From assembly GCA_009731375.1 (NCBI GenBank), contig BJOX01000160.1:473999-519763 (forward strand): a stretch of 45,765 bases of DNA, in the 5' to 3' direction. Shown here one piece after another: positions 42,697 through 45,765 of the stretch. Position 1 is the stretch's first letter. The number at the start of each line of letters is the position of its first letter. The notes below the pieces were generated by a model that made no database searches, had not been told where the DNA came from, and saw nothing but the letters and a program-made list of their open reading frames with translations. The DNA is from Paulinella micropora. Its lineage: Eukaryota; Cercozoa; Imbricatea; Euglyphida. Both the position numbers and the translations under genes were made by a program.

Positions 42697-44358
42697 TTTC
42701 ATTCATGGAAGTAACTGCATGCTACAGGAAAAAAATTATGCCTCACGCTCACACTGTGCGCCGAGGACCTCGTGGTAGCCCCAGCGCTCCACTGCCATTT
42801 CCTGCCAGCAGTGCGTAGGCGCGCTGTGGATCGTGTAGCAAAGACAGCGACCTTGATGGCCTGGATGGCTTCGTATTTGTCCATGTCTGGCTGTAGAAGC
42901 ACAAAGGCGAGTACAAGCAAGACGCAGCACACACAGAGGAGCAATAAGTACTTTGAGCCTCGTGCGTTGTTCGTTCTCTAAGTCGGAGCTCTGTACCACA
43001 CACGTTCAAGCTCCACCACAATTACTGCGCTGCTCACAGGCGCTATCATGAAATGAAAAATGAAAAATCGTTCTGATTTACTAGTACGAAGATGGCTTGT
43101 GAAGTTGAAACCGTCTTTCCAACTGTGTACACAAACACACAAGCACACACACACACACAAACACACAAACACACACACACGCACACACGCACACACACTT
43201 CCCCTCAAAGCGGCGACTCATGACGAAATCAAGTTACTGCCTCTGACCGTATGAGGAATGCAGCGTTTGCACCCGAGGATCGAAAGCATTTTTTAGTGCA
43301 GTCTACGAGGGGACACAGACCACGAACGCAAACATGTAACCACCAAAACATAACAAACAGGAAGCCATGGTACCAGCATTTCGGAGGGGACGTGTTGGAT
43401 GTCATCGATGAGAATCAATGATTTGGAGCAAGCGGCAAGTTGCTCCTGCAGCAGGCGCAGAGGACACTGCCGAGGGCAAGGCCGGCTGCGGGCAAAGACC
43501 ACAATAGGCTTCAGCAGCACGCGCTCCGTAGTTTCCCTAGCAGCCAACAAGATAACATGGCTTGTCAGTTCAGCTTGGGAGTCGGGTCCCAATGATGGAG
43601 GTTGGGCGGGGGCGACCATTGCTCTTGAGCGAGCACGGCGCCCAGAGAGTACAGCATGTGAAGCTTCAGCTGCCCGCATGCACAGTGCGCGGCTGCATGC
43701 AGGTGGGAGGTCTTGGGGGCACGTACCCCTCCGCAGGGCTCGCCATGTTGGTCCTTGTACTTGAATAAGGCCTCCGAGAGCAGCTACCACAGCACAGATC
43801 CAGCGCTACACTTCCAATCGCTTGCCAGACTGTGGCAATGCCCCGGGGGGGGGGGGGGGGGGGGGGGGGCANNNNNNNNNNGGTGGGGCCTGCACTCAGC
43901 AGCAGCAGGCACATGCCTAGCATGCACGGCGTGGTGTGCGGTTGCGGACCCGAGAAGTGCAGCACCGTCACCTGCCGCTGCTCCGCGGGCCCTTCTGCAC
44001 ACAGCCAGGTGCAGCTGCGATCCTGCAAGTGATCCAACCTTGCATGTGAACGTAGCGTTTCAGTCGAGCCTCCACATCCTTGATCGCGTCGCTCTGCCCA
44101 TGGTAGCGCCTCTGCTCCTGACCAGCCGCAGCGTACAGATCAACACACATCCGTCATGAGCATCGTCGTCCAGCCACGCAACAGCGTGAGCACCAGCAGC
44201 TGGCGGAACTTCTGAACGGGGTTGCTGTGGAATGGGCAGACGGGGGGCTGCTGGCTGCCGATGAAGGGCAGGTGCGCGGTCAGCGGGCGGCACGTGGCGG
44301 CCCGGCTCCACCAGCACAAGAGACAGGCCACCAAGAGTCGCAGCGCGCCAGACAGCAT
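41444..44358 (-). CDS. torsin/ClpB-D2-type AAA+ ATPase with signal peptide, multi-exon
   Basis: Exon model (minus strand): 44358-44194, 44117-44039, 43994-43950, 43889 into the gap, 43829-43812 (weak), 43669-43617 (weak), 43536-43355, 43122-43082, 43029-43017, 42886-42852, 42801-42753, 42399-42327, 41962-41897, 41829-41777, 41710-41700, 41572-41444. Phases agree from the gap onward and before it. The product starts with a signal peptide (MLSGALRLLVACLLCWW). YHGQSDAIKDVEARLKRY is the GQ..A helix and VTVLHFSGPT leads into Walker A, which falls in the gap. AACSKSLILIDDIQHVPSEM is Walker B, AIFVLRSN sensor 1, QVVPFLRLSEFDLLNIVESY the lid, and DFGARAIYNII the GAR sensor 2 (catalytic Arg). Such ATPases remodel proteins in the ER lumen or nuclear envelope. 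Two gaps leave exons missing or uncertain. Confidence 0.65.
42022..42075 (+). repeat. (GA)n microsatellite in an intron
   Basis: GAGAGA lies between the lid exons 42399-42327 and 41962-41897. On the coding (minus) strand it is a pyrimidine tract upstream of the 41962 acceptor. Confidence 0.95.
42494..42696. other. 155-N gap and poly-C run
   Basis: N at 42494-42648 is followed by 48 C. It lies in the AAA+ gene between exons 42801-42753 and 42399-42327, so an additional exon could be hidden. Confidence 0.95.
43128..43198 (+). repeat. (CA)n microsatellite in an intron
   Basis: ACACAC with AAACAC interruptions, in the intron between the Walker B exon (43536-43355) and the sensor 1 exon (43122-43082). 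Confidence 0.95.
43845..43881. other. poly-G run and 10-N gap at the Walker A position
   Basis: Twenty-five G (43845-43869), CA, then ten N (43872-43881). On the coding strand the last bases before the gap spell the Gly-Pro-Thr that should open a GPTGxGK motif. Confidence 0.95.
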
Positions 44359-44730
44359 GCGCCTACCAGCCAGCGAACAGAACAAACTGGTCTGTCTGTT
44401 GTCACATTTCACAGCACCACGCACATGCCCACGCATACAGTATACACAAAGACACACGCAAATCCAACGTATAGACTGTTCGAGCGCTTGTTTCTTTGCA
44501 CTGTACGAATATGTGGGTCAGTCTGAGACTTAAACATATGGACTGTCGAGAAGCTTTTCTACAGCATCAGTTATTCTATTGGAATATGTTGGCGGGCATG
44601 TGGCTGTCAGTTGACGAATCCTGCGTTTATATTGAAGTGACTAATTTCGTCCTCCCTCTCTTCTCTGAACTCTTACTTCCCCTCACCTTCTTTTGTCCTT
44701 TTCGACCAACACCTGCAGTTGTGTGGTTGT
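44359..44730. other. upstream region of the AAA+ gene
   Basis: No gene is recognised. This is the 5' flank of the minus-strand AAA+ gene and should hold its promoter and leader. No TATA box could be assigned with confidence. Confidence 0.35.
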
Positions 44731-45014
44731 TGTTGTTGTTGTTATTATTATTATCATTATTATCACTTTTATTATATTATTATTATTAGGGAGTACATAG
44801 GTCATCGGTCCCTTTCCATGGGCTGATGGTATAAAGCTCCTAGAGTAATGTTCTATGCCTTCACTTCCTTTATTCCACCGATTGGTGTGGAGACTTTCCT
44901 TATGGAATGTAGGACTGGATGCACATGGCCTTTTGGCCCAGTAATTGGCAGGAGATACATTTATATTATTATTATTATTATTAATATTATTATTATTATT
45001 ATTATTATTATTAT
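44728..45014 (+). repeat. (TTG/TTA)n-bounded segment of unknown type
   Basis: Between an ATT run ending near 44789 and another starting near 44963 lies a 170-bp unique segment (GGGAGTACATAGGTCATCGG to GGCAGGAGATACATTTAT). Its flanking by TTA repeats on both sides mirrors the SINE copies, so it may be another short retroelement. No A or B box is visible. Confidence 0.45.
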
Positions 45015-45280
45015 GGACACCGTGATAGCCCAGTGGTCAAGTTCTACCATCTGGGCCCTGTCGCCAGTTCGATTCCCGTCGGTGCCACCAGTATTTTCAT
45101 TGAACATACCGATCCGTCTGGACCAGTATTTTCATTGAACATACCGGCCCGTCTGGAAGTGTTGGAACTGCCCTTGCGGGGGTGTCATTAGAGCTTATCG
45201 TCAATTCTTCGTACTCCCCTCACGGGTGAGACGATGGAGGCGCATGTGCAGAAATGCATCAGCCATTGACAGAGAAGCAC
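45015..45280 (+). mobile_element. tRNA-derived SINE, copy 2 (266 bp)
   Basis: By eye it is identical to copy 1 (24638-24903) over its whole length, including A box, B box and the tandem 35-bp unit. It is followed by (ATT)n. Near-identity 20 kb apart indicates recent retroposition. Confidence 0.88.
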
Positions 45281-45397
45281 TATTATTATTATTATTATTA
45301 TTATTATTTATTATTATTATGGAGGCACATGTCCAGGATCTGGATCTGATGCCATAGTCTGAGGAAGCCTATTTATTATTATTATTATTTATTATTA

Positions 45398-45462
<65 letters not shown>
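45281..45462 (+). repeat. (TTA)n with a diverged SINE-tail-like piece
   Basis: Inside ATT repeats, 45319-45370 reads ATGGAGGCACATGTCCAGGA and on. It resembles the start of the SINE 3' tail (ATGGAGGCGCATGTGCAGAA) and then diverges. It could be a different subfamily's 3' end. Confidence 0.55.
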
Positions 45463-45463
<1 letters not shown>

Positions 45464-45728
45464 GACACCGTGATAGCCCTGTGGTCAAGTTCTGCCATCT
45501 GGGCCCTGTCGCCAGTTCGATTCCCGTCGGTGCCACCAGTATTTTCATTGAACATACCGATCCGTCTGGACCAGTGTTTTCATTGAACATACCGGTCCGT
45601 CTGGAAGTGTTGGAACTGTCCTTGCGGGGGTGTCATTAGAGCCTATCGTCAATTCTTCGTACTCCCCTCACGGGTGAGACGATGGAGGCGCATGTGCAGA
45701 AATGCATCAGCCATTGACAGAGAAGCAC
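45463..45728 (+). mobile_element. tRNA-derived SINE, copy 3 (266 bp)
   Basis: It has the same length and layout as copies 1 and 2 with about six substitutions. One lies inside the A box (TAGCCCTGTGG) and others in the second 35-bp unit and body. It ends in (ATT)n that continues past the window. Copies 2 and 3 lie in tandem about 180 bp apart. Confidence 0.88.

Positions 45729-45765
<37 letters not shown>

Noticed and set aside
42736-42801. TAA at 42736 as the end of the AAA+ gene
   Set aside because: A good donor (GTGAGC) precedes the stop at 42752. Lid and GAR-motif exons continue in phase to a better stop at 41444.
1-45765. CRISPR arrays, rRNA genes, riboswitches, bacterial operons
   Set aside because: No spaced identical short repeats, no rRNA-like sequence and no polycistronic layout were seen. 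The window is eukaryotic nuclear DNA.

Overview
This is a nuclear window from a eukaryote. Two genes can be assembled from short exons with GT..AG introns, acceptors are mostly of the form GCAG|G, and the sequence holds Ty1/copia retrotransposon remains, a tRNA-derived SINE family, a MITE and very many microsatellites. There are no bacterial operons, Shine-Dalgarno sites or CRISPR arrays. The intron density and repeat load suggest a unicellular alga or other protist with a repeat-rich genome; I cannot name the species. The sequence is a draft: four gaps follow or adjoin C/G homopolymers, a 522-N gap sits in a pyrimidine microsatellite, and one 10-N gap is flanked by an exact 1,491-bp duplication.

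Layout. 1-2.3 kb: a satellite with a period of about 627 bp, then short GC-rich direct repeats. 2.3-3.9 kb: (CTACT)n and CTCCT-type tracts with a purine block that switches strand. 4.2-10.4 kb (+): a 15-exon gene for a type II membrane protein whose catalytic part resembles the DUF273 family of GT-A-like glycosyltransferases. 10.4-13.3 kb: gene-free DNA, tandem hairpins and a copia RNase H remnant. 13.3-16.0 kb: AT-rich DNA with a 274-bp MITE, then GA and a 1.8-kb (CATA/CATG)n array. 16.6-22.5 kb: a copia element whose integrase and reverse transcriptase lie on + while its protease and RNase H lie on -, as if its middle had been inverted. 22.9 kb: a possible terminal exon. 24.5-24.9 kb: SINE copies in (TTA)n.

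26.0-30.1 kb (-): a second, more complete but frameshifted copia element (protease, integrase, RT, RNase H). 30.1-38.5 kb (-): an unusual stretch of long ORFs. It begins with a Gag-like capsid, a CxxC..H..C motif and a retropepsin-like segment. It then continues not into RT but into roughly 5 kb of Ser-rich ORFs I do not recognise, one of which holds a duplicated Cys-motif domain. This is the best candidate for something undescribed. 38.5-41.4 kb: no gene seen. 41.4-44.4 kb (-): a multi-exon gene for a secretory-pathway AAA+ ATPase of torsin/ClpB-D2 type, with 11- and 13-nt microexons and its Walker A motif interrupted by a gap. 44.8-45.8 kb: two more full SINE copies embedded in (TTA)n.

The two host genes both point to the secretory pathway (Golgi-type glycosyltransferase, ER-type AAA+ ATPase). 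Nothing shows that they are functionally linked.
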